DNA of 64,000 nucleotides from Promicromonospora sukumoe 327MFSha3.1 (lineage in GTDB: Bacteria > Actinomycetota > Actinomycetes > Actinomycetales > Cellulomonadaceae), in contig NZ_ARQM01000010.1 in NCBI RefSeq assembly GCF_000385135.1, positions 2,144,262 through 2,208,261 of the forward strand, given 5' to 3'. Positions within the stretch are counted from its first letter, which is position 1. Every line of letters begins with the position of its first letter. The position numbers and the translations under genes are program-made. Positions 52,369 through 60,002 of the stretch are shown here, piece by piece. The notes under the pieces were generated by a model. That model did not search any database, was not told the DNA's origin, and worked only from the letters and a program-made list of their open reading frames with translations.

Positions 52369-53351
52369 CGCAGCCCGGCTACGAGGCCATGCTCGCCACC
52401 CTCGGTACGCGCGACGACGTCGTCGGCCACGGCGATCAGGGCGACTGGTCGCTCGAGATGAAGTGGGACGGGGTCCGGGCGCTGGTGCGGGTCGAGCTGC
52501 AGGACGGACGCAGCACCGTCAGCCTCACCAGCCGCAACCACAAGACGCAGGGCCCGGGCTACCCGGAGGTCGTCGAGGGCCTCAGCCGCGCAGTGCGCGG
52601 GCAGGCCGTGCTGGACGGCGAGATCGTCGCGCTCGACGCGAAGGGCCGGCCGAGCTTCGCCCGGCTGCAGCACCGGATCAACCTCGCCGATCCACGGGAG
52701 ATCCGCCGGGCGGCCGAACAGGTGCCCGCGCAGATCTTCCTGTTCGACCTCCTGGAGCAGGACGACGAGCCGCTCGTCGGCCTGCCCTACACGGAGCGGC
52801 GCGCACGACTCGCTGCCCTGGTGACCGAGAACGAGTCCGTCAAGGTCCCCCCGGCGGTCGACGAGGACTTCGACCACGCATGGCGGACGAGCGACGAGCT
52901 CGGCCTCGAAGGCGTGATCGCGAAACGCCGCGACTCGCGCTACGCCGTCGGACGACGCACCCGGGACTGGATCAAGGTCAAGCACGCCCGCACGCAGGAG
53001 GTCGTGATCGGCGGCTGGCGGCCTGGCCAGGGGCGTCGTGCAAGGACAGTCGGCTCGCTCCTGCTCGGGGTCGGGGACGCCGAGGGCCGGCTGCAGTACG
53101 TCGGCAGGGTCGGAACGGGCTTCTCCCACCGCGACCTCGACGAGCTGCACGGCCGGCTCGGGCGGATCGCGCGCGAGACCGCACCGTTCCACGACATACC
53201 CCGGGCCGACGCACGCGATGCCCACTGGGTGACACCCCGCCTGGTCGGAGAGGTCGAGTTCGCCGAGTGGACCAGGGACGGCCGCCTGCGCCAGCCGCGC
53301 TGGCGCGGCTGGCGCGAGGACAAGGACCCGCAACGAGTACGCCGCGAGTGA
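52365..53351 (+). CDS. ligD: LigD-type ATP-dependent DNA ligase
   Basis: 328-aa ATP-dependent ligase. The adenylated Lys is in EMKWDGVRALV (about residue 29), with DGEIVALD, FDLLEQD, EGVIAKRRDSRYAVGRRTRDWIKVK, and an OB-fold domain from ~205. It seals breaks in the NHEJ pathway together with the upstream polymerase. No Ku gene and no 3-prime phosphoesterase (PE) domain lie in this window. Confidence 0.94.
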   Translation: MTQPGYEAMLATLGTRDDVVGHGDQGDWSLEMKWDGVRALVRVELQDGRSTVSLTSRNHKTQGPGYPEVVEGLSRAVRGQAVLDGEIVALDAKGRPSFARLQHRINLADPREIRRAAEQVPAQIFLFDLLEQDDEPLVGLPYTERRARLAALVTENESVKVPPAVDEDFDHAWRTSDELGLEGVIAKRRDSRYAVGRRTRDWIKVKHARTQEVVIGGWRPGQGRRARTVGSLLLGVGDAEGRLQYVGRVGTGFSHRDLDELHGRLGRIARETAPFHDIPRADARDAHWVTPRLVGEVEFAEWTRDGRLRQPRWRGWREDKDPQRVRRE

Positions 53352-53377
53352 GGCGAGGCACTCGGCTCGCGCGAGTG

Positions 53378-53560
53378 CTATCCCGCGTCGAAGCGGTCCT
53401 CGCCCTCCTCGTCCGGGTTGTCCTCCGGCTCTTCACCCGGGATCTCGGGCCCGTCCGGATGCGGCTTGAGCCGGTCGGCCTCTTCCTTGGACGGCACATG
53501 TCCGCCGGTCGGGGACTCACTGCTCTCGGTCGGGGTCGGGTCACGACGGTCGTCGTTCAT
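53378..53560 (-). CDS. Small acidic hypothetical protein
   Basis: 60-aa, probably disordered, acidic protein rich in Pro/Glu/Asp (MNDDRRDPTPTESSESPTGG...PEEDNPDEEGEDRFDAG pattern). A good Shine-Dalgarno (AGAGGAG) supports translation. It lies next to the CBS gene on the same strand, 43 bp downstream. Such peptides are common in actinobacterial stress loci; function unknown. Confidence 0.6.
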   Translation of the reverse strand: MNDDRRDPTPTESSESPTGGHVPSKEEADRLKPHPDGPEIPGEEPEDNPDEEGEDRFDAG

Positions 53561-53603
53561 GCTCGCTCCTCTGTTGCACGGTCGGGGATCAGGAGGTCTC
53601 GGC

Positions 53604-54023
53604 TCACCGGTTGGGCTCCGAGCGGGAGATGTCCGCGAGCGCCGACATCGGATCGCGCTCGAGAGCGAGGTCGCCGATCGAGACGATCCCGACGAGGGAG
53701 TCCCCGTCCAGGACGGGGACTCGTCGGACCGCTGCGTCGCGCATCACTTCTATCGCGGTCTCGATGGGGTCGGTATGTCCGACCGTGACGACCTGCTCCG
53801 TCACGAGGTGTTGCACCGGGGTGTCGGTGGCGAGCCCGGCTGCCAGCCCGCGTACGACGAGGTCGCGGTCGGTGACGATACCCACGGCGGTGGTGCCGGC
53901 GCGGACCACGAGTGCACCGATGTCCTGCTCGGTCATCGTCCGTGCGACGGTCCGGAGGGTGTCGGTGATGTCGACGGTGGTCGGGGACGGGGTCATGACG
54001 TCAGCGACGGTCTGCTGGGTCAT
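53604..54023 (-). CDS. CBS-domain pair protein (4 of 4)
   Basis: 139-aa tandem CBS protein (TVADVMTPSPTTVDITDTLRTVARTMTEQDIGALVV; GIVTDRDLVVRGLAAGLATDTPVQHL; AVRRVPVLDGDSLVGIVSIGDLALERDPMSALADISRSEPNR) with the shared PNR tail. GAGGAG precedes the ATG. A KTGCGA-class promoter lies 52-80 bp upstream. It is divergent from the gas-vesicle operon, which makes a link to energy status and buoyancy possible but unproven. Confidence 0.92.
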   Translation of the reverse strand: MTQQTVADVMTPSPTTVDITDTLRTVARTMTEQDIGALVVRAGTTAVGIVTDRDLVVRGLAAGLATDTPVQHLVTEQVVTVGHTDPIETAIEVMRDAAVRRVPVLDGDSLVGIVSIGDLALERDPMSALADISRSEPNR

Positions 54024-54074
54024 TGCACGCTCCTCACGTGGTGGACGACGGCGGGCTGCTCCACCGGCGTCTTC

Positions 54075-54103
54075 ACCCTGTGCTCGCGCTACGGCACTCG
54101 CAA
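54075..54103 (-). promoter_or_regulatory. KTGCGA-class promoter of CBS gene 4
   Basis: Minus strand: TTGCGA (54103-54098) continuing GTGCC, a 17-bp spacer, and CAGGGT (54080-54075). The first 11 bases are identical to those before the CDGSH operon. Confidence 0.55.
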
Positions 54104-54196
54104 CGCCAGACGTGATCCGCTCGATCGACGCGATCTGGCGCGTATCGGTCTTCGGTGGCGTCCTGAGCACTGGTGACGAGCTCCTGGATCTCCGGG

Positions 54197-54260
54197 ACGC
54201 GACTCAAAATCCCCGGTGCTAGCCTGAAAATCCGGACCCCCCACGGCGCGACAGTGCGCC
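54197..54260 (+). promoter_or_regulatory. Gas-vesicle operon promoter region with direct repeats
   Basis: A candidate promoter ACGCGA (54197-54202)-N17-TAGCCT (54220-54225) is flanked by direct repeats AAAATCCCCGG (54206-54216) and AAAATCCGG (54227-54235), 21 bp apart. A GGCGC/GCGCC inverted repeat lies at 54245-54260 in the leader. The repeats could bind an activator on one helix face. Confidence 0.5.
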
Positions 54261-54291
54261 GTCCGCTCCCCAGGGTCCGTAGGGAATCACC

Positions 54292-54936
54292 ATGGACGAC
54301 AAGCTCAAGTTCGCAGCGATCCTGCTCGGTGGGTACGTCTTGGGACGGACCAAGAGGATGAAGCTGGCCCTGACCGTCGCCGGCGCACTCGCCTTCAGGG
54401 AGCTGCGATCCAACCCAGATCTCCTCAAGGCCGGGAGTTCCCTCCTTTCCTCCCCCGCGGTCAAGAAGCTCACCGACGAGTTCTCCGGCCGGCTCGTCGA
54501 AGCCGGGAAGACCGCCGCTGTCGCGGTGGCGACCAAACGGGTCGACGGCCTCGTCTCGAACCTGGAGAAGCGCGCAGGCTCACGTCGAGCCGAGCACGGC
54601 CCGGAAGAGGACGAGCCCGCGGAGGCCCCCGAAGAGTCGCCCGAACCGGCCGAGGAATCGCCCGACGAGGAGACCGAAGAGCCGGCCGACGAGGGGACCG
54701 AGGAGCCGTCGGGCGAGGAAGAGACGGCCCAGGAGGACGAGGAGGAGCCGGCCGCCAAGCGGAGCAAGCGGGAAAGCTCGGCGTCCGGCGGATCCCGCTC
54801 CTCGCGCTCATCGGCCCAGAGTGGTTCGAAGCAGAGCAGCTCCGGCACGCGGGCCAGGAAGTCGTCGGGAACCCGGTCCGGCAGCACGACGAAGTCGTCG
54901 GGCGGAAGCTCCGCAAGGAGGACCGGCTCCCGCTGA
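54292..54936 (+). CDS. Gas-vesicle cluster protein, GvpY-like (DDKLKF protein)
   Basis: 214-aa protein that begins MDDKLKFAAILLGGYVLGRTKRMKLALTVAGALAF, a short hydrophobic helix that could insert in a membrane. A helical region runs to ~95, then an acidic Glu/Pro stretch (~100-150) and a basic Ser/Arg/Gly tail (~155-214). Actinobacterial gvp clusters carry such a protein (called GvpY in Streptomyces, from memory). Role unknown; the charged low-complexity tail suggests assembly scaffolding. First gene of the operon; AGGGA precedes the ATG. Confidence 0.75.
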   Translation: MDDKLKFAAILLGGYVLGRTKRMKLALTVAGALAFRELRSNPDLLKAGSSLLSSPAVKKLTDEFSGRLVEAGKTAAVAVATKRVDGLVSNLEKRAGSRRAEHGPEEDEPAEAPEESPEPAEESPDEETEEPADEGTEEPSGEEETAQEDEEEPAAKRSKRESSASGGSRSSRSSAQSGSKQSSSGTRARKSSGTRSGSTTKSSGGSSARRTGSR

Positions 54937-54990
54937 CCGGGCCGGACACGGGTGCCGACGGACCATGTCGGCGCCGGGAAGGAGCATTCC

Positions 54991-55965
54991 ATGAGCAACG
55001 AGTCCACCGGAACGACGGACCGGGCAGCTTCGCAGCCGCTCACTGCCCTCAAGGAGTCGGCCGGCGGGTATGTCAAGGCGCTGGCGAGCAACGCGGTCGA
55101 CAGCCTCACCGACCGGGTGAGCGGGCTCACCGACCGGCTCACCGACTACGCGAACGGGTCCGGCGACGGCGGAGGTGCCAAGGCGACCGCGGCCGCGAAG
55201 GGCGCCGAGGAGCTCGCGCAGGGCGCGTCACCCGTCAAGGCAGGGCTGTCCGCGGCCGTGGCGGGCGTCAAGGACAAGGTCAAGGAGACGTTCGGTGGCG
55301 GGAACGGCGGAGGTGGCGGAGGCGGCAAGAAGTTCGCCTTCAACAACATCGTCGAGTCCATCGACGTCGGCGCGCCGGTCGAGATCGTCTTCAACGCGTG
55401 GACGTCGTACGAGAAGTGGCCCGAGTTCATGAAGAAGGTGGAGCACACCGAGCTCGACGAGGAGTCCGGGGAGGTCCAGCTCAAGGGGCAGGTGCTCTGG
55501 TCCCATCGGCAGTGGGACACCGTCATCACGGATCAGGTGCCCGACCAGCGGATCGCCTGGAGCTCCAGCGGGGCCAAGGGACACCTGAGCGGGGTCGTGA
55601 CGTTCCACGAGCTGGCCGACGACCTGACCAGGCTCATCATCGTCGTGTCCTACTACCCCCAGGGCTTCATGGAGAAGACCGGGAACATCTGGCGGGCGGT
55701 GAACAGGCGGGTGCGCCTGGAGCTCAAGTACTTCGTCCGCCACGTCATGACCGAGTCGGTCCTGCGACCGGAGGAGGACGAAGGCTTTCGCGCCGAGATC
55801 CGCGACGAGGAGATGATCCGGAGCCACCAGGAGGTCGTCGAGGACGAGCAGGCTGCCCGGGAGGAGGAAGAGGGCACCGAAGAGGAGGAAGAGGAAGAGG
55901 AAGAGGAAGAGGAAGAGGAAGAGGACACCGAGGAGACCGAGGACACGGGGTCCGAGAACAGGTAG
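54991..55965 (+). CDS. SRPBCC protein of the gas-vesicle cluster, GvpZ-like
   Basis: 324-aa protein: N-terminal amphipathic helices (1-95), a Gly-rich linker (~98-112), a coenzyme-Q-binding/polyketide-cyclase SRPBCC domain (~117-262: [32 protein letters not shown]) and a strongly acidic tail (~285-324) encoded in part by a (GAGGAA)6 repeat. It matches the SRPBCC member of Streptomyces gvp clusters. It could bind lipid or chaperone the hydrophobic GvpA. AAGGAG upstream. Confidence 0.85.
   Translation: MSNESTGTTDRAASQPLTALKESAGGYVKALASNAVDSLTDRVSGLTDRLTDYANGSGDGGGAKATAAAKGAEELAQGASPVKAGLSAAVAGVKDKVKETFGGGNGGGGGGGKKFAFNNIVESIDVGAPVEIVFNAWTSYEKWPEFMKKVEHTELDEESGEVQLKGQVLWSHRQWDTVITDQVPDQRIAWSSSGAKGHLSGVVTFHELADDLTRLIIVVSYYPQGFMEKTGNIWRAVNRRVRLELKYFVRHVMTESVLRPEEDEGFRAEIRDEEMIRSHQEVVEDEQAAREEEEGTEEEEEEEEEEEEEEEDTEETEDTGSENR
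55885..55920 (+). repeat. (GAGGAA)6 hexanucleotide repeat
   Basis: Six perfect GAGGAA copies inside the GvpZ-like gene, encoding a run of glutamates. Changes in copy number would keep the frame and only lengthen or shorten the acidic tail. Confidence 0.9.
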
Positions 55966-55972
55966 GCGCGCG

Positions 55973-56434
55973 ATGACCGAACTGAGTACCCGACCCCGGA
56001 GCTCGGGGTACCTCGAACGCCCGTCGTCCTCGTCGTTGGCGGACGTCATCAACATCATCCTCGACAAGGGCCTGGTGATCGACGCCTTCGTACGGGTGTC
56101 GCTCGTCGGGATCGAGGTGATCACCATCGACGCACGCATCGTCATCGCGAGCGTCGACACCTACCTGCGGTTCGCCGAGGCCACCAACCGTCTCGACCTC
56201 GCGAAGACCGGAGGACGGGACCTGCCCGAGCTCGTGGAGGACGTCTCCCAGAGCGGCGCGAAGGGCAAGACCAAGGGAGTGCTGGCAAGCGCGAAGGAAG
56301 CCCTCGTCGGCAGCGGCGAGGACGAGGACGAGTCCCAGGACTCGCCGTCCGACGAGGACGAAGCCGAGCCCGCTCCACGACGCCGCGAGCAACGCAGACC
56401 CCGCCGGCGCGTGTCCGGTGAACGTTCCCGCTGA
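55973..56434 (+). CDS. gvpA: Gas vesicle structural protein GvpA with C-terminal extension
   Basis: 153-aa protein. The GvpA core is residues ~22-72 ([49 protein letters not shown]), the helix-strand-strand-helix ribbon that forms the vesicle wall. Unlike ~70-aa cyanobacterial and haloarchaeal GvpA, it carries an 80-residue charged extension, acidic then Arg-rich (~75-153). It lies 8 bp after the SRPBCC gene and upstream of gvpF. As the only core-like copy it is assigned as the wall protein. Confidence 0.9.
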   Translation: MTELSTRPRSSGYLERPSSSSLADVINIILDKGLVIDAFVRVSLVGIEVITIDARIVIASVDTYLRFAEATNRLDLAKTGGRDLPELVEDVSQSGAKGKTKGVLASAKEALVGSGEDEDESQDSPSDEDEAEPAPRRREQRRPRRRVSGERSR

Positions 56435-56461
56435 GTCCCCGTCCACCGGTGCGAGCGAACC

Positions 56462-57196
56462 ATGCTGTACCTCTACGGTCTGGTCCTTCCCACTGCCGAC
56501 GTACCCGACGACGTCGACTATCTCGGTGTGGGTGGGGTGCGGCTGGTCGGGCTGGGACAGATCGCCGCGCTGAGCTCCGAGATTCCCGAGGCGGAGGTCA
56601 TCGGGATGCCCGCCGAGGTACGCGCCTACACCGCGGTGCTCGACGGCGTGGCCGCGGAGCACCCCGTCCTCCCGTTGAAGTTCGGCACCGCCGTCCTCGA
56701 CGAGGGCGCGGTGGACGAGGCGTTCCCGGCCGAACAGCGCGCATCGCTCGCCGCGGCGCTGCGCCGGCTGGACGGACTCGCCCAGTTCACGCTCCAGGTC
56801 CGCTACGTCACCGACACGGTGCTGGCGGAGCTGATCACGGAGGACACCGAGATCGCCGAGCTGCGTGCCTTCCTCCAGGTGCTGCCGACGGACACGGCCT
56901 ACGAGGCCCGGATCCGGCTCGGCGAGCTGATCGTCCAGGGCTTCGCCCGCAAGCGCGAGCACGACGTGACTCTTCTGCACGAGGAGCTCGCTCCGTTCGC
57001 GGTCGAGCTCCAGGAGCACGAGACCGATCTCGTCGAGGACGTGCTGGAGATGGCGGTGCTGGTACGACGCACCGAGCTGACCCTGTTCGAGGCCGTGCTC
57101 GAGAGGCTCGCCGCGCGGGCCTGGGGACGGGTCGCGTTTCGCCTGGTCGGGCCGCAGGCGCCCTACGACTTCGTGGACTTCGTGGACGAGGGGTGA
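56462..57196 (+). CDS. gvpF: Gas vesicle protein GvpF
   Basis: 244-aa GvpF/GvpL family member: MLYLYGLVLPTADVP at the start, LKFGTAVLDEGAVDEAF in the middle, a C-terminal helical and alpha/beta domain, and WGRVAFRLVGPQAPYDFVDF as the family-defining end. GvpF binds GvpA subunits during assembly and is found in the vesicle. It ends 3 bp before gvpG. Confidence 0.93.
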   Translation: MLYLYGLVLPTADVPDDVDYLGVGGVRLVGLGQIAALSSEIPEAEVIGMPAEVRAYTAVLDGVAAEHPVLPLKFGTAVLDEGAVDEAFPAEQRASLAAALRRLDGLAQFTLQVRYVTDTVLAELITEDTEIAELRAFLQVLPTDTAYEARIRLGELIVQGFARKREHDVTLLHEELAPFAVELQEHETDLVEDVLEMAVLVRRTELTLFEAVLERLAARAWGRVAFRLVGPQAPYDFVDFVDEG

Positions 57197-57199
57197 GTC

Positions 57200-57451
57200 A
57201 TGGGCATTCTCTCCGGCCTGCTGTCGCTTCCGCTGGCTCCCGTCCGTGGGACGGTCTGGATCGCCGAGCAGGTGCTCCACGAGGCCGAGCACCAGTACTA
57301 CGACGCCGCGTCGCTGCGACGCCAGCTCGAAGAGGTCGCTCTGGCCCGGGACAGCGGCGATCTCGACGACGAGGAGGCCGATGCCCTGGAGGAGCACCTG
57401 ATCGCGCGGCTGGTCGAGGCGAACCGGCGAAGCAGGGAGGGCCATGAGTGA
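57200..57451 (+). CDS. gvpG: Gas vesicle protein GvpG
   Basis: 83-aa GvpG: MGILSGLLSLPLAPVRGTVWIAEQVLHEAEHQYYD with the family Pro-containing hydrophobic start, followed by a helical acidic region. A minor component needed for assembly. Its last eight bases overlap the start of gvpO, which gives tight coupling. Confidence 0.93.
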   Translation: MGILSGLLSLPLAPVRGTVWIAEQVLHEAEHQYYDAASLRRQLEEVALARDSGDLDDEEADALEEHLIARLVEANRRSREGHE

Positions 57452-57746
57452 CGCCGACGAGCAGGTCGACGAACGGACCCGCGGCCGCCCCCTCACCGCC
57501 ACCCAGGCGGCCCGCAGGGCGGCGGAGCAGCTCTCGCAGCTCATCACCCGCGAGCTCGAGAGCATCGTGGGGATCCGCTCCGAGGACGGCACGTTCACCG
57601 TCGTCATCGAGGCGGTCGAGGACGCGCACGTACCGAGCAGTGCCGATGTCATGGCCGAGTACGAGGTACAGCTCGACGCGGAGGGCGAGCTGACCGGCTA
57701 CCGGCGCCGGTCGCGTTACGTGCGCGGCCGCACGGAGGAGAGGTGA
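57444..57746 (+). CDS. gvpO: Gas vesicle protein GvpO
   Basis: 100-aa GvpO: RPLTATQAARRAAEQLSQLITRELESIVGIRSEDGTFTVVIEAVEDAHVPSSADVMAEYEVQLDAEGELTGYRRRSRYVRG, the family core. Regulatory or assembly accessory in haloarchaea. GGGAGG lies upstream of the ATG inside gvpG. Confidence 0.92.
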   Translation: MSDADEQVDERTRGRPLTATQAARRAAEQLSQLITRELESIVGIRSEDGTFTVVIEAVEDAHVPSSADVMAEYEVQLDAEGELTGYRRRSRYVRGRTEER

Positions 57747-57807
57747 CCGGCGCTCGACGGCGGGCGACCTCCCGAACCGCGCGCCCGCTCGGAGGAGGTG
57801 GTCACGG

Positions 57808-58242
57808 ATGAGCACGCTCGGCGACCGGGGCAGCGCGATGGAGCCACGGCGGGGGCCCGAAAGGTCACGCGTGATGGCTCCGCAGCACGATGCGAACGGG
57901 TCGCTCGACCACGTGATCGAGACGCTCCTGGACAAGGGGCTGGTCGTCAACGCGGACATCATGGTGTCGCTGGCAGGCGTGGAGCTTCTGGGCATCCGGA
58001 TCCGGGCGGCCCTCGCCTCCTTCGAGACCGCGGCACGGTACGGGCTGGAGTTCCCCGCCGGCACCAACACCGAGTCGATCGCGTGGCGGCGCGCCATAGA
58101 ACAGAAGGAGACGTGCCCGAGGTGTGGCAAGGCCTCGCCCAGGAAGCAGCTGCTCGAGGACCTCTGCCCCTGGTGCGGCTGGCGCAGCGCACTGGCCGAG
58201 CGCCGTGCCGGTGAGATCGCGGAGCACGAGGAGCCGTCATGA
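57808..58242 (+). CDS. GvpA/GvpJ-family protein with C-terminal zinc ribbon
   Basis: 144-aa protein. A GvpA/J/S-type domain at residues ~32-80 (LDHVIETLLDKGLVVNADIMVSLAGVELLGIRIRAALASFETAARYGL) is followed by a linker and a four-cysteine ribbon, C-x2-C-x13-C-x2-C (Cys103, 106, 120, 123). GvpJ-type proteins are minor wall or cap components that help nucleation. A metal-binding knuckle could dimerise or anchor them. GGAGGAGG precedes the ATG at 57808; later ATGs at 57838 and 57874 are alternatives. Confidence 0.85.
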   Translation: MSTLGDRGSAMEPRRGPERSRVMAPQHDANGSLDHVIETLLDKGLVVNADIMVSLAGVELLGIRIRAALASFETAARYGLEFPAGTNTESIAWRRAIEQKETCPRCGKASPRKQLLEDLCPWCGWRSALAERRAGEIAEHEEPS

Positions 58243-58895
58243 GCACCGACCTCCGGTCACCCGTCGCCCCCGAGAACCGGATGGAGCCGACGAACGACCT
58301 CCGCGCGAGCCTGTCGGACCTCCTTGACGTCGTGCTCGACAAGGGCGTCTACTTCGACCTCGACCTCGTGATCACGGTCGCCGACGTACCGCTGATCGGC
58401 GTCAGCCTCCGGGCTGCCGTCGCGGGCGTCGAGACGATGCTCGAGCACGGCCTCATGCAGGGCTGGGACGAACAGATCCGCGGGTCGGGCCGTAGCGGCG
58501 CCGAGCGCGAGGTCCCCCTGCTCGACGGCGAGGAGATCGTGCTGCGCATGTCCGGCGGACACCTGCAGGAGGTGCCGTACCGGACCTGGCGGCCGGGGAT
58601 CGTCTACGTCACCTCACGACGAGTGCTGGTCTGGCGACCGGACCCGCGCGAGCTGCTGTGGCAGGGCGCTCTGCGCGACGTGACCGGGGTGGAGCTGCGA
58701 CCCGAGGTGAGCGTGGGCGGAGCGGACCGGCTGCGGGTGTGCGTGACCACCCCTCAGGGCACCACGCTGCTGACCGCGGCGGCACCCCAGCGGCTCCACG
58801 ACGCGCTCCGCGCGGGCACGCTCACCCGGCCCACCGGCGGAGCCGCGACGCCCGGCCCTGTCCCCCGGGGGGAGGGCGACGATGCAGGTGGATGA
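58239..58895 (+). CDS. GvpA-family protein with PH/GRAM-like C-terminal domain
   Basis: 218-aa protein. A GvpA/J/M-type domain (residues ~22-72: LSDLLDVVLDKGVYFDLDLVITVADVPLIGVSLRAAVAGVETMLEHG) is joined to a ~100-residue beta-rich domain (~95-192: GEEIVLRMSGGHL...IVYVTSRRVLVWRPDPRELLWQGALRDVTGVELR) with the order of a PH/GRAM fold, in which the strand T-x-R-R-V-L-V-W and the pattern downstream are typical. It could bind membrane or a protein. The start overlaps the previous stop (ATGA), and the end overlaps gvpK. Confidence 0.82.
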   Translation: MSTDLRSPVAPENRMEPTNDLRASLSDLLDVVLDKGVYFDLDLVITVADVPLIGVSLRAAVAGVETMLEHGLMQGWDEQIRGSGRSGAEREVPLLDGEEIVLRMSGGHLQEVPYRTWRPGIVYVTSRRVLVWRPDPRELLWQGALRDVTGVELRPEVSVGGADRLRVCVTTPQGTTLLTAAAPQRLHDALRAGTLTRPTGGAATPGPVPRGEGDDAGG

Positions 58896-59199
58896 GACGA
58901 GCCTCAAGAACGGGTTGCTCACCCTGGTCGTCACTCTCGTCGAGGTCATCGAGGAAGCCCTGGAGAGCCAGGCGATCCGGCGGATCGAGGGCGGCCGGCT
59001 CACCGACGACGAGCAGGAGCGCCTCGGCCAGGCACTGCTCGACCTCGACGAGGCCATCGAGCAGATCAAGGACGACCACGGCCTGACCGCGTCGGTCGCG
59101 GACCTCAGGCGTGGTCTGGACGACGTCGTCGGTGACCTCGTCGACCGCCTCGCCAACCCGGCGCGGTGGGTCCGGGAGCCCGGCGGGGAGAACCGATGA
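58882..59199 (+). CDS. gvpK: Gas vesicle protein GvpK
   Basis: 105-aa GvpK: LKNGLLTLVVTLVEVIEEALESQAIRRIEGGRLTDDEQERLGQALLDLDEAIEQIKDDHGL, the conserved family block, a helical accessory protein for vesicle assembly. GGGGGGAGGG lies upstream, within the preceding gene. The ATG of gvpL overlaps its stop. Confidence 0.95.
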   Translation: MQVDETSLKNGLLTLVVTLVEVIEEALESQAIRRIEGGRLTDDEQERLGQALLDLDEAIEQIKDDHGLTASVADLRRGLDDVVGDLVDRLANPARWVREPGGENR

Positions 59200-59984
59200 C
59201 CGCCGACCGCCTGTACCTCTACGGTGTCGTGACCACGGCGCCCGCCGAACTCGGGACCGGCATCGACGGGCTGCCGCTGCACGCGGTGCCCGGGCCGGAA
59301 GGCATTGCTGCGCTCGTGCACGACCACGAGGGCGAGCCGTACCAGGGGGCGGATGCCGACGTCGAGCGGTGGGTGGTCGAGCACAGCGCCGCGGTCGAGC
59401 GGATATGGCAGAACACCGGGACGATCCTTCCGGCCACCTTCAACGTGATCGTCGCGCCCACGAGGGAGATGACCGCGGGTCGCCGGCTGCAGGACTGGCT
59501 CGCCACGCACGCCAGCAGCCTGCGCGATCGCCTGGACGCGCTGTCCGGGCGGGTCGAGCTGCGCGTGGAGATCGGACTGGACCACCATCTGACGGGCGGG
59601 CGGCATCCGGAGGTGGTCGCGGCGCGGACCGAGCTGAAGGATCGCCCACCGGGTGTCCAGCGCCTGCTCCGCAAACGGCTGGACCACCTGGAGCGCGACA
59701 TCACCGAGGCCGTTGCCCGTGAGCGGTTCGACAGCTACCACCAGGTCCTGAAGGGGGTCAGCGACGAGGTCGACGAGAACCGCCGGGCGCGCCCCGACCC
59801 GGACACCGCTCTTGTCCTGTCCGCCTCGCTGCTCGTGCGGGCGGACGCGGTGCACGACGTCGGGGCCGCGCTGACGGCGATCCAGGAGGCAGAACCGGCG
59901 GCGCGCATCCGCTACCTCGGGCCCTGGCCGCCCTACTCCTTCGCCGACATCCTCAGGACGGCTCCGCCGGACGAGACCGGCTGA
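59196..59984 (+). CDS. gvpL: Gas vesicle protein GvpL (GvpF/L family)
   Basis: 262-aa second GvpF/L member: RLYLYGVVTTAPAELG, ILPATFNVIVAPTREM, a helical middle domain and the terminal RIRYLGPWPPYSFADI family motif. Last gene of the operon, convergent with an SRPBCC gene only 18 bp away. Assigned gvpL by position and by its divergence from gvpF. Confidence 0.92.
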   Translation: MTADRLYLYGVVTTAPAELGTGIDGLPLHAVPGPEGIAALVHDHEGEPYQGADADVERWVVEHSAAVERIWQNTGTILPATFNVIVAPTREMTAGRRLQDWLATHASSLRDRLDALSGRVELRVEIGLDHHLTGGRHPEVVAARTELKDRPPGVQRLLRKRLDHLERDITEAVARERFDSYHQVLKGVSDEVDENRRARPDPDTALVLSASLLVRADAVHDVGAALTAIQEAEPAARIRYLGPWPPYSFADILRTAPPDETG

Positions 59985-60002
59985 ACCGCTCCGGGAACCC
60001 GG

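Noticed and set aside
55885..55920. GAGGAA tract as a CRISPR-like or transposon repeat
   Set aside because: It is a simple in-frame hexanucleotide repeat within a coding region.
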